A stretch of DNA of 22,819 bases from CAZUZS01 sp964624795 (GCA_964624795.1 CAZUZS010000071.1:1-22819), one strand, 5' to 3'; counted from the stretch's first letter, positions 1 to 8,417 are shown. Notes: generated from the sequence alone by a model not told the origin. Numbers and translations: made by a program.

Positions 1-57
1 AAATAGTGATTTCCTACTCCATTGTTTTGCGCCCCTGCAATCGCGCAGCGGAAACAT

Positions 58-85
58 TTGAAAGCGTTCGGAATTAATATATTAT
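58..85 (+). promoter_or_regulatory. Candidate promoter of the PIG-L deacetylase gene
   Basis: A -35-like TTGAAA (58-63) is followed after 16 bp by TATTAT (80-85). Transcription would start near 92, about 27 bp before the chosen ATG at 119. The match is by eye and the assignment is inference. Confidence 0.4.
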
Positions 86-118
86 TCAACAGCGATGAAA
101 AGAGGAGAGAGGGTTACC

Positions 119-817
119 ATGAAGATTCTGGCTGTTTTTGCGCATCCCGATGACGAATCGTTCGGTCCCGGAGGAACATTAAGCCGTTATGCCACATCCG
201 GAGACGAAGTGCACCTGGTTACGATGACCCGCGGTGAGGCCGGCTCTCTGGGCATCTCAAAGTTCCTGCCCGAAAAGGAGTTAGCGAACCGCCGCACTGC
301 CGAGTTAGAGTGCGCTGCCGGGAAACTTCATATACAAAAGCTTAACATTTACGATTTGCCGGATAAGAAGCTGAAGAACCTGCCGGACGAAATCGGAATG
401 AGAATAATCCGGACACATCTCAGCGAGTTTTCTCCCGATGTTGTGATCACATTCCACACCAACGGCATTTCCGGGCACCCCGATCACCAGACCGTTTCGC
501 GATGGACATTTCAGGCGGTTCGCGAGATGGAGAATGCGCCGCGCCTGCTCTTTTTCGGCGTTTCGCCGCAGCAATCGGCATCTGTCAGGCATCGCGAAAT
601 CCAGGCGATGAGGGAAGAAGAAATCACCCACATAATTGATGTTTCGGAATTCCTGCCGGCTAAAATAGAAGCCATTCACTGCCATGTGACGCAGGAAGAA
701 TTGTGGAACCAGTTCAATCAACTGGAAGCGGATTATGCGGACTTTTCACGCCTGGAGCACTTTTCCCAGGTGTGGCCCCCACCAAACGGGGCGCCGATTC
801 GAAATGATCTTTTCTGA
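119..817 (+). CDS. PIG-L/LmbE family zinc-dependent N-acetylglucosamine deacetylase-like protein
   Basis: The protein is 232 residues, usual for the PIG-L family. These enzymes remove acetyl groups from N-acetylglucosaminyl substrates, for example in bacillithiol or mycothiol synthesis or glycolipid modification. The N-terminal beta strand runs straight into the metal-binding motif AHPDDE (residues 8-13), and a second metal motif, GHPDH, lies mid-protein. No signal peptide is visible, so it should be cytoplasmic. I chose the ATG at 119 over the in-frame ATG at 95: a GAGGAGAGAGGG ribosome-binding tract (104-113) sits just before 119, and family members start at MKILAVFAHPDDE. The longer start would place that tract inside the gene. 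It stands alone, with about 200 bp before the next gene. The exact substrate cannot be told from sequence; a BshB-like role is possible but no bshA or bshC is in view. Confidence 0.85.
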   Translation: MKILAVFAHPDDESFGPGGTLSRYATSGDEVHLVTMTRGEAGSLGISKFLPEKELANRRTAELECAAGKLHIQKLNIYDLPDKKLKNLPDEIGMRIIRTHLSEFSPDVVITFHTNGISGHPDHQTVSRWTFQAVREMENAPRLLFFGVSPQQSASVRHREIQAMREEEITHIIDVSEFLPAKIEAIHCHVTQEELWNQFNQLEADYADFSRLEHFSQVWPPPNGAPIRNDLF

Positions 818-860
818 GGAGTCCGGAAATATTTTTGGCGGGAAGAGTGGATAAGGTGAG

Positions 861-909
861 AATGCGATTCACGTCCGCATTGAGAAATCATGGGGATGCA
901 TCCCTTCTC
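861..909. repeat. Two adjacent intergenic hairpins between the deacetylase and pepD
   Basis: AATGCG (861-866) pairs with CGCATT (876-881). Directly after, GAGAA (882-886) pairs with TTCTC (905-909), enclosing the perfect 12-bp palindrome GGGATGCATCCC (893-904). Neither strand has a T-run after the stems, so this is not a standard intrinsic terminator. It could be a REP-like element or an RNA-processing site. Confidence 0.4.
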
Positions 910-1019
910 ATAAAAATATGCTTCAAAATATAACAAAGGGCTTGCTTTGCACCCTGTAATTCAATTTATTAGGTCTTTTGCAACGATCCAAAATACGCAC
1001 ATAAAAGAGGAGAACCGTA

Positions 1020-2483
1020 ATGAAAGAAGCAATTCAAGGCCTGAAGCCGGCTTCGCTGTGGGAACATTTTTATGAAATCTGCCAGATCCCCCGTTGTTCA
1101 CGGGAGGAAGAAAAGGTGCGCGGATATATTATCAAAGTCGCGGAGCGGAATAATCTGAAATACAAAATGGACTCCGTGGGGAACGTCGTTGTCAAAAAGC
1201 CGGCCACACCGGGGCTGGAAAATAAGACAACGGTGGTATTGCAGGGCCATCTGGATATGGTTTGCGAAAAGAATAAGGATACGCAGCACGATTTTACAAA
1301 GGATCCGATAAAAATGGTGCGGGACGGTGATTGGATCACGGCAGACGGCACCACGCTGGGTTCTGACAACGGAATTGGCCTGGCAGCAGCCCTGGCTGTG
1401 CTGGAAAGCAAGGATATGAAACACGGACCGATGGAATTTCTGTTTACCATTGACGAGGAAACCGGGTTAACCGGCGCCACCGAAATTGCGGATGACATGC
1501 TGGATGGCAGAATTCTCTTAAATATGGATTCCGAAGAAGACGGTGCGCTTTATATCGGGTGCGCCGGCGGAAAAGATTGCGAGATTTTCTTTAAGCCGGA
1601 TGGCGAAAAGATTCCTTCCGGTTTCAAGCCGGCACTTGTGAAGGTTTCGGGCCTGGCCGGAGGACATTCCGGATTGAACATTAGCGAAGGCCGTGGAAAT
1701 GCGATCAAGCTTCTCAACCGTTTTCTGTGGAAAGTCCTGCCGCAGGTAGGCGGTCGTCTTGGTAATTTTGAAGGCGGCAGCAAGCATAACGCAATTCCGC
1801 GCGAGGCCGAAGCTGTGGTTTTTCTGCCATCGGACAAAATCAGCGACCTGAAAAAAATAGCGGCGGAATACGATGCAATTTACAAAGAAGAGTACAGCGC
1901 TATCGATCCCAAAGTCACCTTGAGTGTAACCGAATCCGGTTTCGATGTTCCGGACGAAATGTTCTCGTCCCAGTTGCACAACCGATTTTTGAATATGCTG
2001 TATACCATTCCGCATGGCGTGATGGCGATGAGCCACGCTATTCCGGGGCTGGTGGAAACCTCGACCAACCTGGCGGTGGTCAGCATGAAGAACAGGCAGA
2101 TCAGCATTCTCACCAGCCAGCGGAGTTCAGTGGGCAGCGCACTGACCGAACTTCATGATATGGTGAGGGCTTGCGGTTTCCAGGCCGGCGCAGAAGTTCA
2201 CGGAGGAGGAGGCTACCCGGCGTGGCAGCCAAATCCGGATTCCGCTCTTCTGAAAAAGGCCAAATCGGTCTACACCGATCTGTTTGGCAAAGAGCCGCTG
2301 GTAAAAGCGATTCATGCCGGTTTGGAATGCGGCATCATCGGCGACAAATTCCCGGGGATGGATATGATCTCCTTCGGCCCCACCATCGAGGGGGCACACT
2401 CGCCGGACGAAAAAGTCCAGATCAGCACCGTAGAAAAATTCTGGAGTTTCGTGCAATCGTTGATCGCAGCTTATGCAGCGTAA
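1020..2483 (+). CDS. pepD: Aminoacyl-histidine dipeptidase (cytosol non-specific dipeptidase, peptidase family M20)
   Basis: The 487-residue product matches the length of E. coli PepD (485). The enzyme cleaves unblocked dipeptides such as Xaa-His in the cytoplasm and helps recycle peptides. M20 two-metal ligands are visible in order: GHLDM (His77, Asp79), GSDNGIG (Asp116), the catalytic pair in DEETG (Glu146-Glu147), NMDSEE around residue 170, and EGAHSPDE near the C-terminus (His460). The HGGGGYPAW segment is typical of PepD. Between the two metal-binding halves lies the lid/dimerisation domain containing GHSG. The ATG at 1020 has AGAGGAG immediately upstream. It is a single-gene unit ending in a strong hairpin terminator. 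No signal peptide is seen. The identification is firm; the physiological substrate range is not known. Confidence 0.95.
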   Translation: MKEAIQGLKPASLWEHFYEICQIPRCSREEEKVRGYIIKVAERNNLKYKMDSVGNVVVKKPATPGLENKTTVVLQGHLDMVCEKNKDTQHDFTKDPIKMVRDGDWITADGTTLGSDNGIGLAAALAVLESKDMKHGPMEFLFTIDEETGLTGATEIADDMLDGRILLNMDSEEDGALYIGCAGGKDCEIFFKPDGEKIPSGFKPALVKVSGLAGGHSGLNISEGRGNAIKLLNRFLWKVLPQVGGRLGNFEGGSKHNAIPREAEAVVFLPSDKISDLKKIAAEYDAIYKEEYSAIDPKVTLSVTESGFDVPDEMFSSQLHNRFLNMLYTIPHGVMAMSHAIPGLVETSTNLAVVSMKNRQISILTSQRSSVGSALTELHDMVRACGFQAGAEVHGGGGYPAWQPNPDSALLKKAKSVYTDLFGKEPLVKAIHAGLECGIIGDKFPGMDMISFGPTIEGAHSPDEKVQISTVEKFWSFVQSLIAAYAA

Positions 2484-2510
2484 TTGATTTTGGGAAAGCA
2501 ACTTTCTCGC

Positions 2511-2547
2511 AAAAAAAAGGGCGGTTTTCTTCCGCCCTTTTTTTATT
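2511..2547. terminator. Intrinsic terminator, probably bidirectional, between pepD and the GyrI-like lipoprotein gene
   Basis: GGGCGG (2519-2524) pairs with CCGCCC (2532-2537), flanked by a run of eight A (2511-2518) and a run of seven T (2538-2544). Because both a left A-run and a right T-run exist, it can end transcription of pepD on the plus strand and of the convergent gene at 2619-3191 on the minus strand. Confidence 0.9.
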
Positions 2548-2618
2548 TAAATCGCCTGGAATATTTGGCACAGCCCGTCCCGCACTTCCGCGGCCGGACC
2601 TGCGCCCACGGAAATCTG

Positions 2619-3191
2619 TTATGAAACCGGCTTTGTGACCGGGAACCAGATTTCAATGTGAAAGCTGTCCTGCGGCACAATGGTCAGGTCAGGATCGAGA
2701 TAGCGCTCAACAACCGGCCCATCCAAAACCAGGTTTTGCCTGGCCATATATTGATCCAAAACATCGTAGGCCGGTTTGGTATTTTCCGGCGAGCCGGTAT
2801 AGGAGTACGAAATGACCTGGGTCTTGTCCCATTTGGCCGTTTCCAGCGGTTCCTCCACCCGTACGCTATCGGTCAGTGGAAAGCCAATTGCCCACGACAG
2901 TTCATTTTCCGGCACCTGATTGGGGCTGTTGAAATAAAGTCCCATCATCGGACCTGCGGGTGTAATATCGGCCTGCGCAAACCTCGATAAAAAATCATTA
3001 ATAACCGCTTCGTACTCATCGTAGGAACCAACATGCTGGAGAGCAACATAATAAAATGGCTGAACCGTTTTCATATGCACATTGCGCAAATCCACTTCCG
3101 CCTGCTGCCCGATTTTGCCCTTTTCTTTTGAGCAAGAAGACAGAGCAGCCAGCATAGTAATCAAGATCAGGAATACAATTCGCTTATTCAT
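2619..3191 (-). CDS. Lipoprotein with a GyrI-like (AraC effector-binding) domain
   Basis: The 190-residue product starts with a lipoprotein signal: MNKR, a hydrophobic stretch, then the lipobox LSSC with Cys20. Serine at +2 suggests the outer membrane. The rest (about residues 33-188) resembles the GyrI-like small-molecule-binding domain found in AraC-type effector domains and SOUL-like proteins, with the patterns YYVALQHVGSYDEY near the start and HIEIWFPV at the end. This fold usually binds hydrophobic or cationic small molecules; the ligand here is unknown. The ATG at 3191 is preferred over an upstream in-frame start at 3284 because GGGAGGAAAG precedes it and the signal peptide begins there. 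A good promoter lies just upstream (3222-3250). It converges on pepD. Confidence 0.85.
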   Translation of the reverse strand: MNKRIVFLILITMLAALSSCSKEKGKIGQQAEVDLRNVHMKTVQPFYYVALQHVGSYDEYEAVINDFLSRFAQADITPAGPMMGLYFNSPNQVPENELSWAIGFPLTDSVRVEEPLETAKWDKTQVISYSYTGSPENTKPAYDVLDQYMARQNLVLDGPVVERYLDPDLTIVPQDSFHIEIWFPVTKPVS

Positions 3192-3221
3192 TAGAGCTTT
3201 CCTCCCGGATTTTGGAGTGAA

Positions 3222-3250
3222 AATATAAGGTTGAAATCTGTCATATTCAA
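3222..3250 (-). promoter_or_regulatory. Candidate promoter of the GyrI-like lipoprotein gene
   Basis: Read on the minus strand, TTGAAT (3250-3245), a 17-bp spacer and TATATT (3227-3222) form a near-consensus sigma-70 site. The predicted start is near 3215, giving a leader of about 24 nt. Confidence 0.6.
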
Positions 3251-3395
3251 GGCTGTTCGTCCGGATTTTTGTAAAACAGGTCACCTGCTGATGTCTTTTT
3301 TAAAACGGACGAAACCTTCGACGACTTCTCACATATAAAATTTCGTGATTTTCATGCATTAAATCAGGGGATTAAAACATTCAACATGAAATGAG

Positions 3396-3420
3396 AAATA
3401 AAAAGCCCTATGTTTGGGCT
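3396..3420 (-). terminator. Hairpin with U-run on the minus strand upstream of the PorD-like gene
   Basis: AGCCC (3404-3408) pairs with GGGCT (3416-3420). On the minus strand the stem is followed by TTTTATTT. It has terminator form, but no minus-strand gene is seen that it would end, so its role is unclear. Positions 3251-3481 otherwise show no gene. Confidence 0.35.
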
Positions 3421-3481
3421 GGTCTGCGTTTTCCGGCATCGTATCCGCAGATCCGGTGAAAGGATGTTCCGGGATTCCCTC

Positions 3482-3510
3482 TTGTGTTTTTTTTCGGCAT
3501 GAATTAAATT
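3482..3510 (+). promoter_or_regulatory. Weak candidate promoter of the PorD-like/kinase pair
   Basis: TTGTGT (3482-3487), 17 bp, then TAAATT (3505-3510). The match is moderate; the predicted start lies about 19 bp before the ATG at 3536. Confidence 0.3.
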
Positions 3511-3535
3511 CGACTGAAGCAAAAATGGAGTGCAA

Positions 3536-4399
3536 ATGACTGTTTTCCGAATCGCGTTGTCAACATTTATTTTCGCCTTTGCAGCGCTATCGTCAAATGT
3601 TTCGGCACAGGTTTTGGCCTGCAAAGTAACCGTCCAGATGGAACATCTTCAGTCCCGGGACCGCGATGATTTAAGCGGCTTGCAGCGACAGCTTGCCGAT
3701 TACCTGAACAATACAAAATGGAGCGATGAAAACTCCGATATTGTCCTCAACTGTAATGTTCAGCTCATCATTAAGACAGTAACCAACCGGGGATCGGAAA
3801 AGGTTTATCCCTCCGAGTTTCTGATCAGTTCCCAAAGCGGTGAGAATTATTACGACCGTTCCTGCGAATTTGCCTACCAGCCTGGACAGCCGTTTGAATC
3901 TTTCCGCACCTCTTTTGACCCACTTCTTGACCTGGTAGATTATTATGTTTATATGGTCATGGGAGGCGAAATGGACACCTATGAATTGAACGGGGGAACT
4001 CCCTTCTTCAATAAAGCGCAAAACATCGCCAACCAGGGCCAGCTAAGCAACTATGCAACGGGATGGACGAAGCGACTGGAGGAAGTCATACTGAATACAG
4101 ACGGAGACCATATTCCGCTGAGGGAAGCAAAATTTTATTACTACGAAGGTCTTTACTATGTCGAAAACGAGCCAAATCCGCAATATGTCCGCCGGTTCGC
4201 CCAGGCAGTGGTCGAGCGGCTCGCCAGAGTCCATAACAAGAGGCCTAACAGTGCGGCATTAAAACGCTTTATGGATGCCCATTTCCAGGAAATATGCCAG
4301 CTATTCCAATTTGATAAAAACCGCGACAACATCAACCAGATGATAAACATCGATGCCCGGCATCGCGATGTTTACGAGCAGTGTGCAGTTGGTTCGTAA
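3536..4399 (+). CDS. PorD-like protein (DUF4835), type IX secretion-associated, exported
   Basis: The 287-residue protein has an N-terminal signal peptide (hydrophobic core in the first 20 residues, likely cut after the VSA before Gln). The mature part matches the DUF4835 layout as I remember it: an early NCNVQL beta segment, SSQSGENYYD, then DLVDYYVYMVMGGEMDTYELNGGTPFF, and an alpha-helical second half with FYYYEGLYYVEN. DUF4835 members are annotated as type IX secretion protein PorD in Bacteroidota. They are periplasmic or outer-membrane associated, and their biochemical role is unsettled. The ATG at 3536 has GGAG at 3527-3530, which is better than the GTG at 3530 that lies within that site. 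The kinase gene follows after 77 bp and may share its transcript. No other type IX gene is visible here, so the link to secretion is by family only. Confidence 0.75.
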   Translation: MTVFRIALSTFIFAFAALSSNVSAQVLACKVTVQMEHLQSRDRDDLSGLQRQLADYLNNTKWSDENSDIVLNCNVQLIIKTVTNRGSEKVYPSEFLISSQSGENYYDRSCEFAYQPGQPFESFRTSFDPLLDLVDYYVYMVMGGEMDTYELNGGTPFFNKAQNIANQGQLSNYATGWTKRLEEVILNTDGDHIPLREAKFYYYEGLYYVENEPNPQYVRRFAQAVVERLARVHNKRPNSAALKRFMDAHFQEICQLFQFDKNRDNINQMINIDARHRDVYEQCAVGS

Positions 4400-4476
4400 C
4401 CACAGATCGCACACCGTCCGAAGGTCCGTTCCGGTGCAATTTTCCGGCCCCGGTTTATCCAACAGAATAAAATAAT

Positions 4477-7260
4477 ATGAGAGCATTCTGGCCAGACAAG
4501 CTGTCCCATTATTCACAGCGGGAGCTGTTGGGTGCCGGCCGGTACGGTTTGGTCTACCGTGTTTACAATCCTGTTCTTGAGAAAACGACAGTCATAAAAT
4601 TAATTGAAGCGACTCAGATCGTCGATAAAGTTGTTCTCAAGCGTTTCAAACAGGAAATAAAGAGCCTGCAGCGAGTCAAATCCTCCCATGTTGTGCGGAT
4701 TCTGGACCACTGGATAGAGCCGGAATTTATCGCTTTCGAAATGGAGTATATTGCCGGTTTATCCCTCGAGCGGCTGATGACAGAACTGAAGTCTATTCCC
4801 GGAACCCAAAAGCAAGAATTGATCCTGAATATCGTCCGGCAAATTTGTGAGGGACTGACAGCCCTTCACCGCCTGGACCTGGTACACCGTGATCTTAAAC
4901 CATCGAATGTACTAATTCAAAGCGAGGGGATCGGCGATAGCCAGCCGGCACATGTTCTGCTCCGTAAAATGACCGAATTTGAATTTTTGGTAAAAATATC
5001 CGACCTGGGGGTAATCAAAGATCTCAGCGCTTCGGTAAGTTTTACACGTACCAACGATTTCATCGGCACCGCAGCCTATGTCTCACCGGAGCAGGCCACC
5101 GGAAAACGAACGGACACCACGTCGGACATTTACTCGCTCGGCGTGATGTGGTACGAAATGCTTGCAGGAACAAATCCCTTCCATCGGAAAAATATCTACC
5201 TCACGATTAGCGCGCATATACAGGAAGAACCTCCCAACATTCAATCGTTGGCTCCGGAAGTGCCGCTGGATATTGCGCATGTTCTCATGCTCCTGCTACA
5301 AAAAGACCCCCAGCAGCGGTTTTACACAGCGAGGCGCTTGTTTCAAATGCTTGAGCAAAGGCAGCAATCGCAGCCGCGGGGAAAATACGACATCTCGCTC
5401 CTTATAGAAAATCAAGTAACCGGGCAAAAAGAATGTGCAGGGTATCATAAATTTATAAGAAATCTCAAAGACAAGCAGAAAGAGTCAAGAGTCATCCTGG
5501 CAACATACCGGAAGGAGAAAGAAAAGAATCACCTCTCTCATCATTTTGCGAACCATTCTGCAGGTGCAGAAAGCCGGTTTTTCCACTATATTCCGAATGC
5601 TCATCCGGATATATATCATTCATTTGCCTCGGCCCTGGTTCAGCGCCTCTCCCGAAAAGAGCGGGATGAATTTCAACAGAAGCTTCCCCTGAATTCCCTG
5701 GAACGCGAACTGCTGGAATTGTTCTCCATAACCGAATATTATAAAAGCAGTGATTTTATTCGGCTAAAATTCAATAAAATCCCCTCATTTTTGAAGATTT
5801 ATAACTGGATTAAATTTGTCGCTGAACTCTTAAAATTTTACAGTAATAGATCGTCGCTGGTGATCTTCCTGGATAGCCCGGACAGACTTTTCCCTTACTA
5901 TTCGTCCGTGTTTATCAATCTTGCAAATATCTTAAAAGATGCCCAGGTCTCGTGGGTCTTTCTCGTGCCTGAAAATCAGCGTGATGAAATACGTAAGGAA
6001 TGGACCAACCACCTCATCCCAGGAGTAATATGCCTGGATGATTTTTTCTCCGGCGAAAATATCTGTCATATCTCTTCCCGGATGATCAACAACCGCACCT
6101 GGCAGAGCCTTGCCGGTTCAGGAAATGCAAAGATACCGGACGATTCAAACAGTTTTTCTGCAATCGTTACAAAGGAAGAATCGGATTTTCTGCAGTACCT
6201 GGCACTTGCCGGTCAGCTTAGCCCAATCCAGTATGTAAACTGGCTGCTCGAAAAACATTTTAATCGCAACGGAGAAATGGTTATTTCGCTGTTTCGGAAA
6301 GAACTTCTGCAGGAATTGCCGGATGTTCCGGGAAAAATAGCCTTCAGGAATCCGGGTGATTTCAAATTCGCGCTAAACATGCCGGATGCCGGCGAGAGGG
6401 AAAATAAAATAAGATCGGTTATTGATTTCTGGGAAGGGCAAAACAATCCGGAAAGCAGGGAGTTGCTGTTTGATTTGTTAGCTCAACTTAAAGAATCTTC
6501 CCGCGCTGCTCACCTGCTGGTGGAATTGCTTGATTATTACGGCGGGATATTCGATGTTAAAAAGCAGCGACTTCTCCTTGAAAGGGCAGACGAACTGTTC
6601 GGAACGTTTAAGATGCCGGCCGGGCTTTCGGTTCATTTTCGCATTTCTGAAATAGAATTATTAACCGTGCAGGGAAAAGCGAAAGAGGCCGCCGAAGCTG
6701 CAAAGAATGCTTATTCTCGGCTATCCGACAAATATTCATTGGAGAAGAAAAAGCTCGTTTTTTACCTGTACGCTAACTCCTTATTGGCCGGCGAAATCTC
6801 TGAGGCAGAAAAAACGTGGGAAGAAGTCAAATCCAGCGGCAAAATATTCCCACACCAATCAGGAATAATGGCATTCTTGAGTGCCTCAGGCGCGCTCATT
6901 CGAGGGAATCTGGATTCGGCTGCAAAAAAGATGAGTGAGGCGCTAATGCTATTGAGTGAAAAAGGCGATTTCTGGTATATCCCCTGCGGATCATTTTTGC
7001 TGGCGCATACCTACACCAGGAAGAACGAGTGGAAAACCGCGTATGAATATGCAGCGATGGCACTGCAAGCTGGTCGAGTGTTAAATGATTTTTGGGTAAT
7101 GGACCAATGTCTTCAGTTGATCGAAAAGAATTCTTATTATTTGTCGAATCGGGAGAAGTTGAAGGACTGGGGGCTTTATCGGAAGGAATATCTCGATTTT
7201 CCATTCCGGCTGCTAGCCGGGCAGGATGTGCGAAACAGAATACTTGATTTTATACGTTAA
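4477..7260 (+). CDS. Ser/Thr protein kinase with a degenerate ATPase-like middle region and C-terminal TPR-like helices
   Basis: The 927-residue protein opens with a complete Hanks-type kinase domain (about residues 12-290): glycine loop GAGRYG (19-24), Lys41, helix-C Glu60, HRDLKPSN (137-144), DLG in place of DFG (176-178) and SPE in place of APE (203-205). All residues needed for catalysis are present. Residues about 330-580 resemble an AAA/NACHT-like ATPase: VIFLDSPDRL (462-471) looks like a Walker B strand, but the place expected for a P-loop (339-353) has no GxxxxGK. Residues about 640-900 are paired helices of TPR type, likely for protein binding. No transmembrane helix is visible, so it should be cytosolic. 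This kinase-ATPase-TPR layout resembles PknK-type regulators. Its stop overlaps the stop of ychF by 11 bp. No strong ribosome-binding site precedes the ATG. Confidence 0.85.
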   Translation: MRAFWPDKLSHYSQRELLGAGRYGLVYRVYNPVLEKTTVIKLIEATQIVDKVVLKRFKQEIKSLQRVKSSHVVRILDHWIEPEFIAFEMEYIAGLSLERLMTELKSIPGTQKQELILNIVRQICEGLTALHRLDLVHRDLKPSNVLIQSEGIGDSQPAHVLLRKMTEFEFLVKISDLGVIKDLSASVSFTRTNDFIGTAAYVSPEQATGKRTDTTSDIYSLGVMWYEMLAGTNPFHRKNIYLTISAHIQEEPPNIQSLAPEVPLDIAHVLMLLLQKDPQQRFYTARRLFQMLEQRQQSQPRGKYDISLLIENQVTGQKECAGYHKFIRNLKDKQKESRVILATYRKEKEKNHLSHHFANHSAGAESRFFHYIPNAHPDIYHSFASALVQRLSRKERDEFQQKLPLNSLERELLELFSITEYYKSSDFIRLKFNKIPSFLKIYNWIKFVAELLKFYSNRSSLVIFLDSPDRLFPYYSSVFINLANILKDAQVSWVFLVPENQRDEIRKEWTNHLIPGVICLDDFFSGENICHISSRMINNRTWQSLAGSGNAKIPDDSNSFSAIVTKEESDFLQYLALAGQLSPIQYVNWLLEKHFNRNGEMVISLFRKELLQELPDVPGKIAFRNPGDFKFALNMPDAGERENKIRSVIDFWEGQNNPESRELLFDLLAQLKESSRAAHLLVELLDYYGGIFDVKKQRLLLERADELFGTFKMPAGLSVHFRISEIELLTVQGKAKEAAEAAKNAYSRLSDKYSLEKKKLVFYLYANSLLAGEISEAEKTWEEVKSSGKIFPHQSGIMAFLSASGALIRGNLDSAAKKMSEALMLLSEKGDFWYIPCGSFLLAHTYTRKNEWKTAYEYAAMALQAGRVLNDFWVMDQCLQLIEKNSYYLSNREKLKDWGLYRKEYLDFPFRLLAGQDVRNRILDFIR

Positions 7261-8338
7261 AACGAACCGTAATAATATCCCCATTATTCACAACGTAATC
7301 TTTTCCTTCCAATCGCAGAATTCCTTTCTCGCGACATTTGGCAAGTGAACCCAGTTCAATAAATTCCGCGTAATTTACCACCTCAGCGCGGATAAAACCC
7401 CTTTCAAGATCGGAATGGATTACACCCGCCGCCGGCTGCGCATGGGTTCCCCGACGGATAGTCCACGCACGGCATTCATCCTCCCCTACTGTAAAGAATG
7501 ATATCAGGCCAAGCAGATCGTAGGAATAGCGGATCAATTTGTAAAGCGCCGGTTCAGCGATTCCCATTTCTTCCAAAAACAATGTTCTATCGGTTTCTTC
7601 TAATTGGGATATCTCAAGCTCAACCTTTGCACACAGTCCGGCAACGCGAACGTTCTCCTTTTCTTCAAATTGCTTTAAGCCGGCTAAAATTTCCTGTTCC
7701 CGGCTGATATCGTTCTCACCATAATTGACCACAATGATAAGGGGTTTGGCCGACAGGAACTGGTAACCGCGTAATTTTCGCTGTTCTTCATCCGACAGGT
7801 CCATCTCGCGCAGCGGGGACTCGGCCTCCAGCACATCCCGGCAGCGCTTCAACAACTCAAGCTCATGCAGATCTTCTTCGGATTTCACTTTTTGAATCTG
7901 TTTTGTCAGGCGGTCGATCCTGTTTTCAATTATGCTCAGATCCGACAGGATAAATTCTGTTTCCACGATTAATGCGTCCCGCAAGGGGTCAATTGAACCT
8001 TCCGGATGCGGATACATCTCATTTTCGAATGCGCGTACTACCAGGCAAAGAGAGTTTGTGTTTTTAAGCAGCGCCAGGAACTGCGGATCGAAACCTTTGC
8101 CCTGCGCGGCATCTTTTTGAAGGCCCCCAACCTCTATATATTCGATGGTGGCATTCACCTGTTTGCGGGGTTGGAAAATCGCAGTCAGTTTGTCCAGGCG
8201 ATCATCCGGCACCCTGACGATTCCGCGGTGAACCTCGACCCGGCCACCAGCATGCGCGCCAGAGCTATCTAATCCGGTAAGTGTAGAGAACAGTGTTGTT
8301 TTACCCGAGGAGGGCAATCCTACCAAGCCGATTTCCAT
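7250..8338 (-). CDS. ychF: Redox-regulated ATPase YchF (Obg-family P-loop protein)
   Basis: The 362-residue protein matches E. coli YchF (363). YchF binds the ribosome, hydrolyses ATP and affects stress responses and translation. The N-terminal P-loop is GLPSSGKTT (7-15), unlike the usual GLPNVGKST. A G3-like EVGGL segment follows. The specificity motif is NYGE, of the N-x-x-E type that explains ATP rather than GTP preference. A coiled-coil insert spans roughly 130-200. The C-terminal TGS/DUF933 domain is clear, with FFTVGEDECRAWTI, AAGVIH, GFIRAEV and EGKDYVVNNGDI. The start at 8338 has GGAG upstream and begins at the first beta strand; the frame stays open further upstream to 8491, but that extension shows no family features. 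It converges with the kinase gene and overlaps it by 11 bp with no terminator between. Confidence 0.93.
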   Translation of the reverse strand: MEIGLVGLPSSGKTTLFSTLTGLDSSGAHAGGRVEVHRGIVRVPDDRLDKLTAIFQPRKQVNATIEYIEVGGLQKDAAQGKGFDPQFLALLKNTNSLCLVVRAFENEMYPHPEGSIDPLRDALIVETEFILSDLSIIENRIDRLTKQIQKVKSEEDLHELELLKRCRDVLEAESPLREMDLSDEEQRKLRGYQFLSAKPLIIVVNYGENDISREQEILAGLKQFEEKENVRVAGLCAKVELEISQLEETDRTLFLEEMGIAEPALYKLIRYSYDLLGLISFFTVGEDECRAWTIRRGTHAQPAAGVIHSDLERGFIRAEVVNYAEFIELGSLAKCREKGILRLEGKDYVVNNGDIITVRFNV

Positions 8339-8363
8339 CGATAATCTCCTGATTGTAAAACGA

Positions 8364-8383
8364 GCGAAGTCTTGCGACCTCGC
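8364..8383 (-). promoter_or_regulatory. Hairpin at the predicted 5' end of the ychF mRNA
   Basis: On the minus strand GCGAGGTC and GACTTCGC form an 8-bp stem (one G-U) closed by a GCAA tetraloop. It begins within a few bases of the predicted transcription start (about 8381). Such 5' stems can stabilise mRNA. Confidence 0.5.
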
Positions 8384-8387
8384 TCCA

Positions 8388-8415
8388 AATATAACAAATT
8401 GCGTGATAATTTCAA
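8388..8415 (-). promoter_or_regulatory. Candidate ychF promoter
   Basis: Read on the minus strand: TTGAAA (8415-8410), 16-bp spacer, TATATT (8393-8388). It lies directly after the stop of the HMA-protein gene, which suggests ychF has its own start of transcription. Confidence 0.55.
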
Positions 8416-8417
8416 AT

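Noticed and set aside
95..118. Upstream ATG at 95 as start of the deacetylase
   Set aside because: The ribosome-binding tract lies between 95 and 119, and the family N-terminus begins at 119.
3364..3624. 86-codon minus-strand frame before the PorD-like gene
   Set aside because: It overlaps the start of the plus-strand gene, runs through a minus-strand terminator hairpin and has no recognisable features.
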